Positions 1 to 10,700 of a stretch of DNA of 64,000 nucleotides are shown piece by piece; the first letter of the stretch is position 1, and the number at the start of each line of letters is the position of its first letter. The translations under genes and the position numbers were made by a program. The stretch comes from Lobosporangium transversale (taxonomy: Eukaryota; Mortierellomycota; Mortierellomycetes; Mortierellales; Mortierellaceae): the NCBI RefSeq assembly GCF_002105155.1, contig NW_019029054.1:58365-122364 (forward strand). The letters run 5' to 3'. The notes beneath the pieces are model-generated. The model did no database searches and had not been told where the DNA came from. It was given only the letters and a program-made list of their open reading frames with translations.

Positions 1-885
1 CAACGACATTGGCAATTGGAATATAGCAAAAAAAATAAATAAATAAATAATAAGAAGCCAATCTTACTATTTTCTTTGTCTTCTCTTTGCAATCTGCTGG
101 TCAATCCAGCCGTCAACCGCTTAGATGCCGTGACTTCCGGTGTCGTAATATTTGCTAACATGGCTGATTCGAATGTCAGAAAAAGGTTCCAGTCATCTGA
201 CTTAGATCCTAAGAATGGATCAAATACACTTATAGAAAAGGAATATGTTTGTAGGGTCGAAGGCGAATTTCCAAAGAATCCTATAATTGTCAGGGAACCT
301 ATCCTCCAGCGAGCAGGCAAAGTTTCCATTGATCTGGCTGGTAAGCCTTCAGAGACACGCTTCGAACGGAAGTGGTATGATGCGGCATCTAACACAAGTT
401 TGATTTCCTGTAAGTACTAGCTGCCATATGAGCTTGACATGTTATATAAATTTCAGTTATAGCACCATCATAAAAGTAGTACACTTAAAAAAAAATTGAA
501 ACCCTTTTTAGGCTTGCTTGCGACAGGACGGCAGCATCAAATTCGACTTCATGTTGCTCATTTAGGGCATCCAATTGTCAATGACAGACTTTACAATCCT
601 AAATACAAAACCGACATGGGACTCGAGAACGAAAATGCTGTTATTTTGGCTACCGAGGAAACACGTTTCTATCCCTGTATTATTCCACCAGAATTACAGC
701 CCTATATGCCCTACTACATATCTCCAGAGACACCATGCCACAAATGCATAGAAGAGGAAAAAGGCCTTAATTTACCTAATCCACGTAGCATGAAAATCTG
801 GTTACGAGCTATAAGATATCAAGGACCTGACTGGAAGTTTGAAGTTGATATGCCAGATTGGGCTGACCCAACTATTCTTGAATAA
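1..885 (+). CDS. RluA-family tRNA pseudouridine synthase (Pus9/Rib2/RPUSD2-like), 5' partial
   Basis: The gene enters the window already in progress. Bases 1-109 read as intron, and coding resumes near 110 after a CCAG acceptor. The first exon carries VNRLDAVTSGVVIFA, the catalytic HRLD-type motif of RluA pseudouridine synthases, whose Asp is the nucleophile (family knowledge). It is followed by EKEYVCRVEGEFP, a typical strand of the fold. A GTAAGT donor follows 409 and an acceptor ends at 511. The join gives LISCLLATGRQHQIRLHVAHLGHPI, which is the conserved RluA C-terminal core split across 409/512. The tail has CxxC (PCHKC) and ends WKFEVDMPDWADP, resembling the RPUSD2/Rib2 extension. The expected role is uridine-to-pseudouridine conversion in tRNA (position 32 in Pus9/Rib2). 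Whether a Rib2-type deaminase domain is fused lies outside the window. The F-box gene converges on it 170 bases downstream. Confidence 0.85.
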
Positions 886-1055
886 ATGAGAAGCATAGCA
901 ATTTATAATACTGTCAAATATGTGCATGGCTGAGCAAAATTCATGTTTTTGTGCGCTAACAAAAACCCAATAAACTTAGAGCAATGTGCAAGATATGCAT
1001 AGTCTATAAAAGAACTATAGTATGTCCATATCAGATCTAATTCCTTGTGCTGAAT

Positions 1056-3482
1056 CTATCTATAGCGCGGGTCAATATGACCAAAAAGAGGACGTTCAGA
1101 TTCATCCTCGGACGAACCCCCTAGAAGATATTTTTGACGCCGCCGCTGTTCTGGTGTAATGGTATCTTCTACATGGTGGATGACCTGGATCCGATGGTTA
1201 AGTTTTAGCCTCCGTAGCTCGATTACCAAGAGATTTGGCGGAGCTTGATTTCTTGTTCTATGATCTAGGGACTGTGAAAAGGATCGATTCGTGCTGGTTA
1301 TTGTCTGTTGTATCTGGGAGGAATGTGTGGCCATAGATCTCTCATCGACACTGCTATGGTCATTGTTCCTTGCGTTCAGCGAGTGTACCCCTGATGAAAA
1401 TGCTGTCAATTTGGGTAAAATATTGACGTTAAATTTGGTGGATTTTCGCTCTATCAGTTTGCCACTAATCTGCGAAAGTTGCGGCCATGCTTTTGCCATC
1501 CATTGCAATTCGACCACTCCAACTTCATTGTTTACAAGCCCGCGGTAGGTTAGACTTTGCATGTGAACCATCGTCCTCAGTTCCTTCAGTCCTGCCCTGA
1601 GTCCCAACGTCAGGCAATTTGAGTAACCATTTGTATTATTCATGCGATCGCTGCGACTGATATTTAGATGTTTCAGGCAAACTAATTGCGCGAGTTGCCT
1701 GTAAATTTTAAGGTTGGCTTCAATATCATTAGGATTGCCTTGGAAATCCAGACTTAATTCCTTCAATCCAATACAGGCCCAAGTTGGGTATACAGAGTTG
1801 TTAACTATATCTCTGGCATGTATATGGTCTGCGCAAAACGACTGAAGACTACGACATTCACCAAGGATTCTCTGAATCATTGATCCTGTCACATGTGAGC
1901 AGCCTCGGATGTCTAGGCATGAAATAGTGAAATGGTGCTTGATAGACAGGTGATTGGTCGCCACCAAGCCAAATGCTGATTCTGATAAATCCAACTTCTG
2001 AAGAATAGGAAGGGATTTAATGATTTCTGATGCACCCAAGTCGGAGACGCCTGAAGCCTTAAATGTGAGATGCGTAACATTAATGAGTCTTTCGGAAAGT
2101 ATTGCAGCAAATTGCTGACTAGTCTGTGGCCATTGCAAATGAAATACTAGCTCAACTAGGTTAGGACATTGTCGAAGGAACAGCGTCGTAAAGTCGGTGT
2201 TCCGGGACTGGACTTTAATAAAGGCTAGCGACTTCATTCGTTCCATCCGTGTGATCGGAATATTTAATGGGCTTTGGGTGAGATATCCATGGGGAGGACC
2301 ATGATAAATTCTAACATTCTTCAGCTCTAACTTCCTCAGCCGCACGCATATCATCTCCAAAAATGTCTTGGTCTTTGGTATATCGAGATCATTGTCAACA
2401 AGCGTGAGCTCTGAAAGTTGTTTTAACAACGTAATTTGGTGAAAAATGTCACGAAAGGCTTCAATTGATCGAATTGCAAAATTGAATTCCAAACTGCGAA
2501 GATGATCTTGGTTGAGTTGCATCAGCTTGATCCAGTTTCGATAATGGCATCCTTGATCCCTTGAAAATCTCTTTTCCGTGAAAATAAGTTTCTCAATCTG
2601 GTTGCAGATATTGTGCCGGTAGTCTGTGTTATCATTTAAGAATCGACTGGTTTCATTTTGCCGCTTGTTGGTTAGCTTCACTTCCTGCAACTGGAGCATT
2701 CTGTTCTGACGTGTGATTTTGTTCTTTTCGATCCGCTCCTCAAAATCGCTTAATGTCTCTTCTGGATCAATAGACGTCTCGGAATCAAGATCCTCGTCTG
2801 CATACAGCCAGTTGGCCTCATTATCTTCCTCTTGTTGTGATTTGCGCCACTCAAGTTCCTCGCTCTTGTAGGGGCCGTCACTATGTGGGATCATGGATAA
2901 TAGTACAGTACCATGTCCATTATACTCAAATGTCTTGATCAAATGTCCATTTTTCCGCATAAGCATGGGAGATGGATAGTCGTTTGGACTGCCCAAGACA
3001 TTATGATAGACTGGTCGAAGATCGATCCAGAGAAATGGCATAAAAGATTCCCACCAAGCCTCACAAACAAGGATACAATTCCTAAGTTCTCTCCTAGAAA
3101 GGAAGCAAGCAACGTTGACACGGATTTCATGTAATTCCATTGGATTTGTCGTCCGACGTTCCAAAAAGAATGGCTTTGACAGTCTCTGGTCTTTTACATT
3201 TTCCATTTGTGCTTCCGTGATATGGCTCAGCAAGTCCACCGTAAGAGTGGTAGGATTGAGATGTGTAGATCCTGCTGGCATTTGTTCCGCCTGATGACCA
3301 TTATGATGTGCTTTCTTTCGCCGTTTAGAACGTGATGGGGTGATCTTTGCAGAGCCACTGAATTTCATTGAAGCATTTGTGGTCCCAGGAATTACTAAAG
3401 ATTCATCCACAAGTGCAAAAACAGAGGTCGATGTAGAAGTCATCTCTGAAGGATTGCTTTGAGATGTCACTGATTCTCTCAT
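1056..3482 (-). CDS. F-box-like protein with leucine-rich-repeat character, 808 aa
   Basis: A single uninterrupted exon begins at ATG 3482 and ends at 1056. Residues about 118-155 (HEIRVNVACFLSRRELRNC, then VCEAWWESFMPFLW) match the F-box-like pattern of a short helix, 'fLsrrdL..c..Vc..W' and a terminal LW. This is common in large expanded F-box families of Mortierella-type fungi. The N-terminus has a basic patch (SRSKRRKKAHHNGH), a possible nuclear signal. From about residue 290 on, repeated leucine-spaced segments (LKQLSELTLVDNDLDI, LQKLDLSESAFGL, LKHLNISRSDRM) suggest an irregular LRR solenoid that would bind the substrate of an SCF ubiquitin ligase. The acidic charged segment at about 205-260 is probably disordered. 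The substrate is unknown. The start lies only 85 bases from the end of the PRMT5 gene on the same strand, so its promoter must overlap the PRMT5 3' region. Confidence 0.75.
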   Translation of the reverse strand: MRESVTSQSNPSEMTSTSTSVFALVDESLVIPGTTNASMKFSGSAKITPSRSKRRKKAHHNGHQAEQMPAGSTHLNPTTLTVDLLSHITEAQMENVKDQRLSKPFFLERRTTNPMELHEIRVNVACFLSRRELRNCILVCEAWWESFMPFLWIDLRPVYHNVLGSPNDYPSPMLMRKNGHLIKTFEYNGHGTVLLSMIPHSDGPYKSEELEWRKSQQEEDNEANWLYADEDLDSETSIDPEETLSDFEERIEKNKITRQNRMLQLQEVKLTNKRQNETSRFLNDNTDYRHNICNQIEKLIFTEKRFSRDQGCHYRNWIKLMQLNQDHLRSLEFNFAIRSIEAFRDIFHQITLLKQLSELTLVDNDLDIPKTKTFLEMICVRLRKLELKNVRIYHGPPHGYLTQSPLNIPITRMERMKSLAFIKVQSRNTDFTTLFLRQCPNLVELVFHLQWPQTSQQFAAILSERLINVTHLTFKASGVSDLGASEIIKSLPILQKLDLSESAFGLVATNHLSIKHHFTISCLDIRGCSHVTGSMIQRILGECRSLQSFCADHIHARDIVNNSVYPTWACIGLKELSLDFQGNPNDIEANLKIYRQLAQLVCLKHLNISRSDRMNNTNGYSNCLTLGLRAGLKELRTMVHMQSLTYRGLVNNEVGVVELQWMAKAWPQLSQISGKLIERKSTKFNVNILPKLTAFSSGVHSLNARNNDHSSVDERSMATHSSQIQQTITSTNRSFSQSLDHRTRNQAPPNLLVIELRRLKLNHRIQVIHHVEDTITPEQRRRQKYLLGGSSEDESERPLFGHIDPRYR

Positions 3483-3567
3483 GATGGTGATGGTTACAAT
3501 GTACAGTGGGCAAGGAACAAGATAGTTATTTGAGACGACGCTGCAGAACTTTTTATTTATTATTTAT

Positions 3568-5902
3568 TTATGAATGCAATCCAATGCTGCTTGACCGACC
3601 ACCTACATTGTGGAGTGCACTAGATTGGATCAGACCCAAACTGCCGTTGACCTTACAACTTACACGCCACTCGTACCATACTTTGCGTGTATCTGTCAGA
3701 CGCCAAAAGTCCAAGACTACCTGTGATCCTGCAGGGACATATATAGGCGTCTTGATGGGAAAATATATGGGAAACCAACTGAACATACCTGGGGAATGAG
3801 TTGCTGGGTTGATGCCTAGAAAGTGCAGATCGAGTCAGTATAGTATTTGAATACTGTAGGCTAATAGGAGATTGTAGGCACACTGGATTAGTGATTGACT
3901 TACTTAGCATTACATCTTTATAGAGTACCGACTCAAAGTATCCAGCCACACCGTGTACCATCCCGCTAACCTGACAGGTAAACTCGATCGACCCTGAGCG
4001 GATGTTATGGTGATTGCTCAGGGGATCTATAAGTTTATAATAAATGACTATCAATAAAAGAAAACATTGGGATTGCTCGTAAAGTTTTCGTGCTCTATTC
4101 AACAAATACGTACTTTGGTTCATTGGAATATCCATTTTGTTTGGGTGTTCGAATGACCAGATCGGCTTCGGCTGTGCAAGTAAGGAGACGGCTTTGAACA
4201 TTACCACGTAGGACGTCTCGAAATGAGACAAGTCTTTGAATGCAGAGACATCGGCATGGAGCTTGCTTGAGGACATAGGCGCAATAAATGTTGTGTAATC
4301 CGCAGGAATTGAGATACCATCCGGTCGTAGGACTTTTTGTGCACCGTCGAGGCATTCAGGAGATAATTCGTTATCACCAAATGAGCCAAGTAGTTCACTA
4401 ACAAGAATATGTGCCTGTTCAGGTGGACTCCATGTTCGCATATCCGAAAACACAATATTAACGCGGTCACCCCAGAGAGTAGCTTTTTTGTTTTGTATCC
4501 TGAGAGTTAATAAATAAAGGTTCGTTATATGAAGCTTGGCTTAAAAAGAATAGTTTTGTGCGCACTCTCTTTACACCTTGAATCACTGAAGCCAACTTAC
4601 GTTACAAAGGCGTTAGGATTCTTTTCAACGGCATAAACGCGAATGTTTTTTCCTGCCCTATTTGCTGCACGAAGTGAACAATCTACAAGGGGGCCACGCC
4701 CAGCCCCAACTACCATGACGATTGTGACGTCCTCCTCGTCATTAACGGCTACTGGACGATCCCTCAAAGCTCTTTCTATAGCCAATTCATATTGTTGATA
4801 TTTGACAGGATCCTTTTCGAAGGTCTCATATGTACTAGATTCGAGATTGTCTTGTAGAGGTTGGAGCGGTGCCTGTAAATAATCCTGATAGCCTGTCGCA
4901 AACTGATCAATCACACTGGGTGCATCCTGCGATCTATGCATATACCGTATATAGTCTGCATGAGGTGATACTGAGGTGTCATCCAATGTCAACTCTGCCA
5001 TCTTCGAAGATGCAATAATAAAGTATGGTTTGAATTTCATAAATTTTCTAACTACATGCTGATGACGTTTAGAAAGTACTGGATAGCCTTTGCCATTGGT
5101 CAGAAATGTATCTTCGGGCAAAATAATAACCTTGACAGGCTCTGCAAACCAACGATCAAGGACTTGGTCTGTTGGTAACGAGCCTGAAAGCTCAAGCGCT
5201 ACTCCAAGCTTAGATTCTGAACCAACCATATTATGAATTATATTCCAACGCTCCCAGCTCTTCATTCCTTGCAACTCCTCAGGGACACCTATCTCTAGCT
5301 GTTCATCCATACATGGTATTTTGAGCCAACAGGCAGTGTATGGTACCATGGAGAGAGATCCTGTGACTACCCGACCATAGTTTGTCAGAGGCTTAGTGGA
5401 AGGAGGATAGGGTAACAAGATGCCTCCCAAGCCTAAATGCGATGCCCAATTGAACTGCTGTCTTAATGCCAGTTCCGAATGAAGGCGTATTTTAGGATCC
5501 TTGGAATCAAAATCCTGCCACTCCGATAGAGTTCCAACAATCAAGTCAGAATGATCTGTTATTATATATTTACAATTAAATACATAATAACAATTAGGAA
5601 CCAATGCAATTGCAACTTATAAGAGTATATGAAGAGTAATGTAAATGCATACACTCACCAGCGGTCCGAACTACAAGATCAACAGGTTTAAGCGCTTCCA
5701 TTCCAGCCCTCCACATGGTTAAATCTGGACTCTGTGGTCCATGGCCCTCGAACAGAACCCGTTGATATGAAGGGCTGTTAATTGGCGAAACAACATAATC
5801 AAAGCCTTTGGACTGAGCATATGCAACAAGCAAGTGCAAGTTTTCTGCAGTGATTTTGTCTGCAGGGGGCAAATACCCGATTTGAACTGATTCTAAGGAC
5901 AT
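3568..5902 (-). CDS. PRMT5: Protein arginine N-methyltransferase 5 (PRMT5/Skb1/Hsl7)
   Basis: Five exons read by eye: 5902-5659, 5555-4601, 4499-4114, 4026-3904 and 3815-3568. Together they are 1,956 nt, or 651 residues (human PRMT5 is 637). Each junction keeps frame. The N-terminal half is the TIM-barrel. The SAM-binding motif [13 protein letters not shown] lies in exon 2, and VFSDMRTW and the double-E loop [19 protein letters not shown] in exon 3. The C-terminal beta-barrel has [15 protein letters not shown] and [12 protein letters not shown], near-signature PRMT5 strings. [20 protein letters not shown] contains the region of the Phe that directs symmetric dimethylation in the family. The enzyme makes symmetric dimethylarginine on histones and Sm proteins, and in yeasts it acts with Shk1/Swe1 pathways. 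I start at 5902 ([13 protein letters not shown]). In-frame ATGs at 5932 and 5980 would add a hydrophobic leader that does not suit a cytosolic enzyme. It is divergent from the gene at 6164. Confidence 0.93.
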
Positions 5903-6163
5903 CGCGGCGATCTGTTGGAATGAGATCGCCATGAATTGCAGGCATAGAGAGGCACAAATGAATAAACGTCCTAAACGCACAGAATGCTTTTTTTTTTATT
6001 CGCTGCCAGTCACATAGTCAATTTCAGGTATTGTCTGACATCCTCTCTTTCTTTAGTTCCACTCCTCTGATATCATCCTTTGAATTTTCCATTGCTTCCT
6101 TTACAGCATGCAACCTTTCTTTCTTTATATCTTGACCTATTTATCATGATCAACGTGGCGGCC

Positions 6164-7687
6164 ATGAATACAGCATCTTCCCCCTCTGAACCACTAACAT
6201 CTATACGTTCACCTTTTTCTAGTTCTATATCCAGATCTTTATTTGTTCATAATGTTCATCAATATCTTTCTCGTCTCTCCGAATCGCCCTTTAGTCGGAA
6301 AATCCTCCGAAATGTGCGTCTTTTCATCCTAGTACTTGGCTTTGTCACCTTAATATTGGACGCTATCACGCTATCATTTGAATCCAATGTAATGAACTTG
6401 GAGTTCACAGATATCTCCACTCAAGCTGCTTTGTTGTTAACACCCGATCTTCTAGCCATGATGATGGCTTTAATGTTGTTGATTTATGCTTCTAATATGT
6501 CCTGCTGTTGTTTCAACACTATGGCTCCTGACAACGACATTGGCAACAATAACGAGGGAGAAGAAGTAAGAGTAGACTTCTCAGAGAACCCTCAAGAGTC
6601 GTCACCAGCCCCAACCGCTGCTACTGCTGCGACAGCAGACAGACAGGTTATAGGAGAGTCTGAGCATCAGCCTAACCTCGAGCATTCAAGTGACCAATAT
6701 TGGCCGTTACAAAAACGAGAACAAAGAGATACCCTTGAAGAAGAGGAGTCGATAAGGCAAAGAAGAACGAAAGATCATGTTGGAATTGAACACCAGTCCG
6801 TAATGCCTGCACCTGTCATCACTGTTACTCCTCCGACAGACCAGATCCTCTCTTCTGTTACTAATGCACAATCGCTCACAACAGAATCATCAGTTGAATC
6901 ACAAATTTCTGATCCAATTACAAATTCTGCTCCACATTCTTTAATACCTTCATCATCAAATGAGCTGATCAAAATAACGACAACTGCTGAAAAAGAGCTT
7001 TATCTTTATAAAGAACGGCGAAGGCGAGTCGTTCTTACACTCTACATCATTTCCCGAGTGATATTCAGTCTTGGACTCGTTGCTCTTGCACTGTATTGGC
7101 CAGCAGGTCAGATGAAGCCGCCTGTTGGTTACCTCCCTAATTTGGATGAGCCTATGTATCCTCACCATAGAAGCGATACCAGCACTTCCAGCTCTATAAC
7201 CGAAGCACTTTCTAAGAGGAGAATAGATAATTTCAACAGCAGTGCCAAGAAGCTTCTAATTAAAAGAGCTCTTCCGACCCGTATAATACCAGAATACCCG
7301 TTAGAGAACTTCCGCTCTCTAAACCGACTCGCGGTGACGAGAGAAGAAAACAAACTTCATGAGAAATCCGATGATGTTGCAAACAACAATAGTAAAGGCT
7401 TGCAATCTAAGCACTGGTGCGCGCTCGAGCAAGCGTTTGGAGACAACCAGAGTGCGAAGGTTTATTGCCAGGTCAATACAATAAGACCAGGTGTCACCTA
7501 TGGATGGGTGGGACTTGTGATAGTTGAATTATGTTTGGCGTTTGCAGTTGGAGATCTGAATTTGAACAAAAGACACTTGCTGTTACGACGTGCAGACCAA
7601 TTGGTGAATCAAGGGCTCGGTAACGAATCAGCTCAAGTTCTCGAGCAGGAAGTGAATCAGATACCTATCTTTAATGATAACAGTTAA
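6164..7687 (+). CDS. Four-TM hypothetical membrane protein
   Basis: The ORF is intronless. An in-frame ATG exists at 6080, but I prefer the ATG at 6164 (MNTASSPSEP) because its GCGGCCATGA context is good. About 507 residues. Hydrophobic segments: LFILVLGFVTLILDAITL; a second around LLTPDLLAMMMALMLLIYAS, ending in a Cys cluster (MSCCCF) that could be palmitoylated; VVLTLYIISRVIFSLGLVALALYWP; and VTYGWVGLVIVELCLAFAVGDL. Between TM2 and TM3 is a roughly 150-residue polar, S/T/E-rich loop, likely cytosolic and disordered. Between TM3 and TM4 is a loop with several N-x-S/T sequons and two Cys (WCALEQAF, YCQVNT) that could form a disulfide outside the cytosol. I do not recognise the family and assign no function. 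It converges on the BEACH gene, whose stop is 81 bases away. Confidence 0.7.
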   Translation: MNTASSPSEPLTSIRSPFSSSISRSLFVHNVHQYLSRLSESPFSRKILRNVRLFILVLGFVTLILDAITLSFESNVMNLEFTDISTQAALLLTPDLLAMMMALMLLIYASNMSCCCFNTMAPDNDIGNNNEGEEVRVDFSENPQESSPAPTAATAATADRQVIGESEHQPNLEHSSDQYWPLQKREQRDTLEEEESIRQRRTKDHVGIEHQSVMPAPVITVTPPTDQILSSVTNAQSLTTESSVESQISDPITNSAPHSLIPSSSNELIKITTTAEKELYLYKERRRRVVLTLYIISRVIFSLGLVALALYWPAGQMKPPVGYLPNLDEPMYPHHRSDTSTSSSITEALSKRRIDNFNSSAKKLLIKRALPTRIIPEYPLENFRSLNRLAVTREENKLHEKSDDVANNNSKGLQSKHWCALEQAFGDNQSAKVYCQVNTIRPGVTYGWVGLVIVELCLAFAVGDLNLNKRHLLLRRADQLVNQGLGNESAQVLEQEVNQIPIFNDNS

Positions 7688-7768
7688 TACAATTTTACGA
7701 TCTCGAAAGAATAAAATGAATGGACATGAAACAGATACACATTTTTATTGACAAATCTAATTCCTTTT

Positions 7769-10700
7769 TCAACCCATCAATTCCTTCAGTTTGCCACCAG
7801 AACATTTAAAACAGAAGCGTGCTTGCTTCTCTGCAAAGCCTGAGAGGGGAACAAATGTACAGGTTCCACAAAATATCCCACCGCATGTCTTGCAGTTGAA
7901 CTTGCGTTCAAGCAATGGGAAACGAGTCTGACAATTCACACAGACACTATCACGTCCTGGTTGCATCCAATGTGTGCAACCACTTCCGTCTGGTAATACC
8001 CATACGAAAATACGCCCAAGTGAATCGCCACTATAGAGAGCACGCCTAGTACTAGAAGAGGAAATGAAGGCGTAAGAAAGCGAAAAAAAAAAAAAAAAAA
8101 AAAAAATTTGGCTTGTTGCAACACAAAAGTTGCATGGTACAGGATCATACCTTGAAACATATAGTGATACAATGTTGGGAACAACGCCATTATCAACTCT
8201 CAGGCGATCCTCGTAAACATATGCCTGTCGTAGTCGCAATGTCCATTTTGCAGTGCGTTGCCCTCTATGTGACTGAGAAGTTATTCCAATGGTGCTACCT
8301 GTTGTTGTATGTGATGATTGCCTGGATCTAGACCCGGTGGGTGATGCGGACTCCTCCCCAGCCAAAGTATTAGGCAATGTCGGTACAAATCCCATGCTCA
8401 CGTTTTCACCAGCAGCAAAGGAAGTTTCAGTGCTGTTTGCAGCGGACTCTTCGGGCGCATTTGAGGATTGCAACGTAGCACTTGTATTCAGGACATTAGA
8501 CTCTGTGTTTGATAAAGGCGGGTTCATAACTGTGCCCCCAGAAAGGGATTTTTCATTATCCCCGGTGATCTTCTCAGAAATACCTCCTACTGCTGACTGG
8601 TATGAGCTTCTCTGATGGTCAGCGTCCATCACAGCCTTCTCCCAAATTTTGATCGTGCCACGCCGGTGGCTCGTAAAAATTATATCCCGAGGCACCCACT
8701 CACCAGTCCTTCCTGCATAAAACACACAGTCCAGGATAGGGTCTCCTATCTGAGTGGCGTATTTTTGAAGAATCAGATCGCCGTTGACTGTCCACAGTCT
8801 CAACACTGGCCCTGAACACGTAGCAATATCTCCTGTAGCGTCATTAATAGCCACTACACGGACCCCATCTTCATGCTTGCCCAACTGCCGGACGTATTCA
8901 AGTCGATTTAAATCCCAAACAATGCATGATTTGTCTTCAGACCCAGATACAATAATCGAATATGCCACCGAGACTGCCACTGTGTGAACTGTCTCACGAT
9001 GGCCCCGCAAACATTTCATCAACTTGAGCTCGTAAGAGCGGGAATGAACGATTCTCCAGATGCAGACGACAGTGTCCCGAGAGGTTGTGACTATGGTGCG
9101 ATCATCCGCCCATTTCACACAGGTAATGGCCTCCAAATGCAGGTTTTCAAATATTCCAAGAGTCTTATTCGTCTCTGTCAAGTATAAGCGTACAGAGTTG
9201 TCTGAAAAGCCCCACTCAACATATTTACTACAGGCATAAGGCTCATATGCACGTTGTGAATGGCCAACGAAAGCCTTGTCACCTTGATAAATGATCTCTC
9301 CCACCGGCAAACCAATATCTATTAAAATATGAATTCACATCTTAGTTTTTTTTTTCCTTAGACTATCAGTTAAGAACTAACGAAATATAAAATGGGCTGT
9401 ACCTTTGACTGGAACCACTGACTGAGTTAAATACTCTGCATGGTTCACTATGGAGTAGTAATTCGGGCTCAGAGGATCTCGGTTTGGAGGAAGACGCGGT
9501 CCATGTGGCTTTTTGAATAGCTGTCGAGGAGTCTGGCCAAAATTATGAATGATTCCAATCGTAGCTGACTTCTGAATGTGATCGTCGATTGTATCAAGGT
9601 CAATTGCACCTTCATAAGACATGTGATGGAATACATTTACAGCACGAACAGACTCAGGCCCCTGTTGTTTGTATCCAAAGATCAAGTCAATCCATTCATG
9701 CAAGTGTGCAGAAACATAATCACACTCAAGTGCTTCACGATGCTTTGCTATAAAGATCTTGGGATCATCTTTAGCCCAGGGCGGCAGTTTGACGTGATCG
9801 ATTTGCTCTCCCGTCGTTTGCAGACTACCGAAATTAAACTCATTTGTGTTCAACAAGAACTCCGGCAGATAGAAGAACTCTGGAATCAACTCCCGTACAT
9901 CAGACATGGTCTTCTGTGAGGCGGAGATCCAAGATTTGCCAATTGAGTGAAATAATCGGTCCGCGTGGTCAAACTGTCCACCTTGAAGTTTCAGATATTC
10001 CTGTGTAAACGGCTCGAGGCGAATCAAGTAAGAACATACAATCATTGCAGATGAGTAATGCGTCCCATAATGGAAAGGCGGCGTATGATCATCACCTCCA
10101 TCCCAAGTATGATAGCGGTCATTAAACTCTTTTTCACGGTCTGGAGTCTGAGCGCCCATGGGCCGTGACAAATCACGGAAAGTTTTTGGATTTGTTAGAT
10201 CGAGCTCTTCACTTGTGTAGTCTGCCAAGATCCAGGGGAAGACTGGGTATTGGGTAAGATCGTTATAAGTGCGTCCTGCCATGGTATTAAGGTGCATCAA
10301 GTATTGAAAATTAGAAATCTCGTGCCTTTCCCATCTGGTTGTAATATCGGCAATCGAAGGAGGCGCAAAAATATTAGCAAGTTTAGATCCCAATGATGAC
10401 TGGTTCTGATTGGGGTTGCTATTGGGTTCCACCATGGCAGAACGATCCCCCATTTGAAGGTTGTTAGTTGCCAACGATCCTACTCGGCTGGCGAGCTGAT
10501 TGTAGACAAGATCACGCTGGTGCAGGTTGAGGTTGATTAAGTAGTTACGTCCATCCACAAAAAACAACTCAAGTGCAACATTTCGCAGCAAATATCGACG
10601 ACGATGAACCTCCTTGATGTCTTCGAACCGCCACTTCCTGCATTGGTGACGAACCTCGGATGAGTCTGATAAAGACTGTGATAAAGGAGTATTTGATGCC

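Noticed and set aside
5903..5980. Upstream in-frame ATG of PRMT5 giving a signal-peptide-like leader
   Set aside because: PRMT5 is cytosolic/nuclear and the conserved start-like segment begins at [13 protein letters not shown]; the leader is more likely 5' UTR.
7936..8196. Minus-strand ORF with a run of Phe inside the WD40 region
   Set aside because: The Phe run is a T24 tract in an intron; splicing 8151/8051 restores VSSTRRALYSGDSLG.
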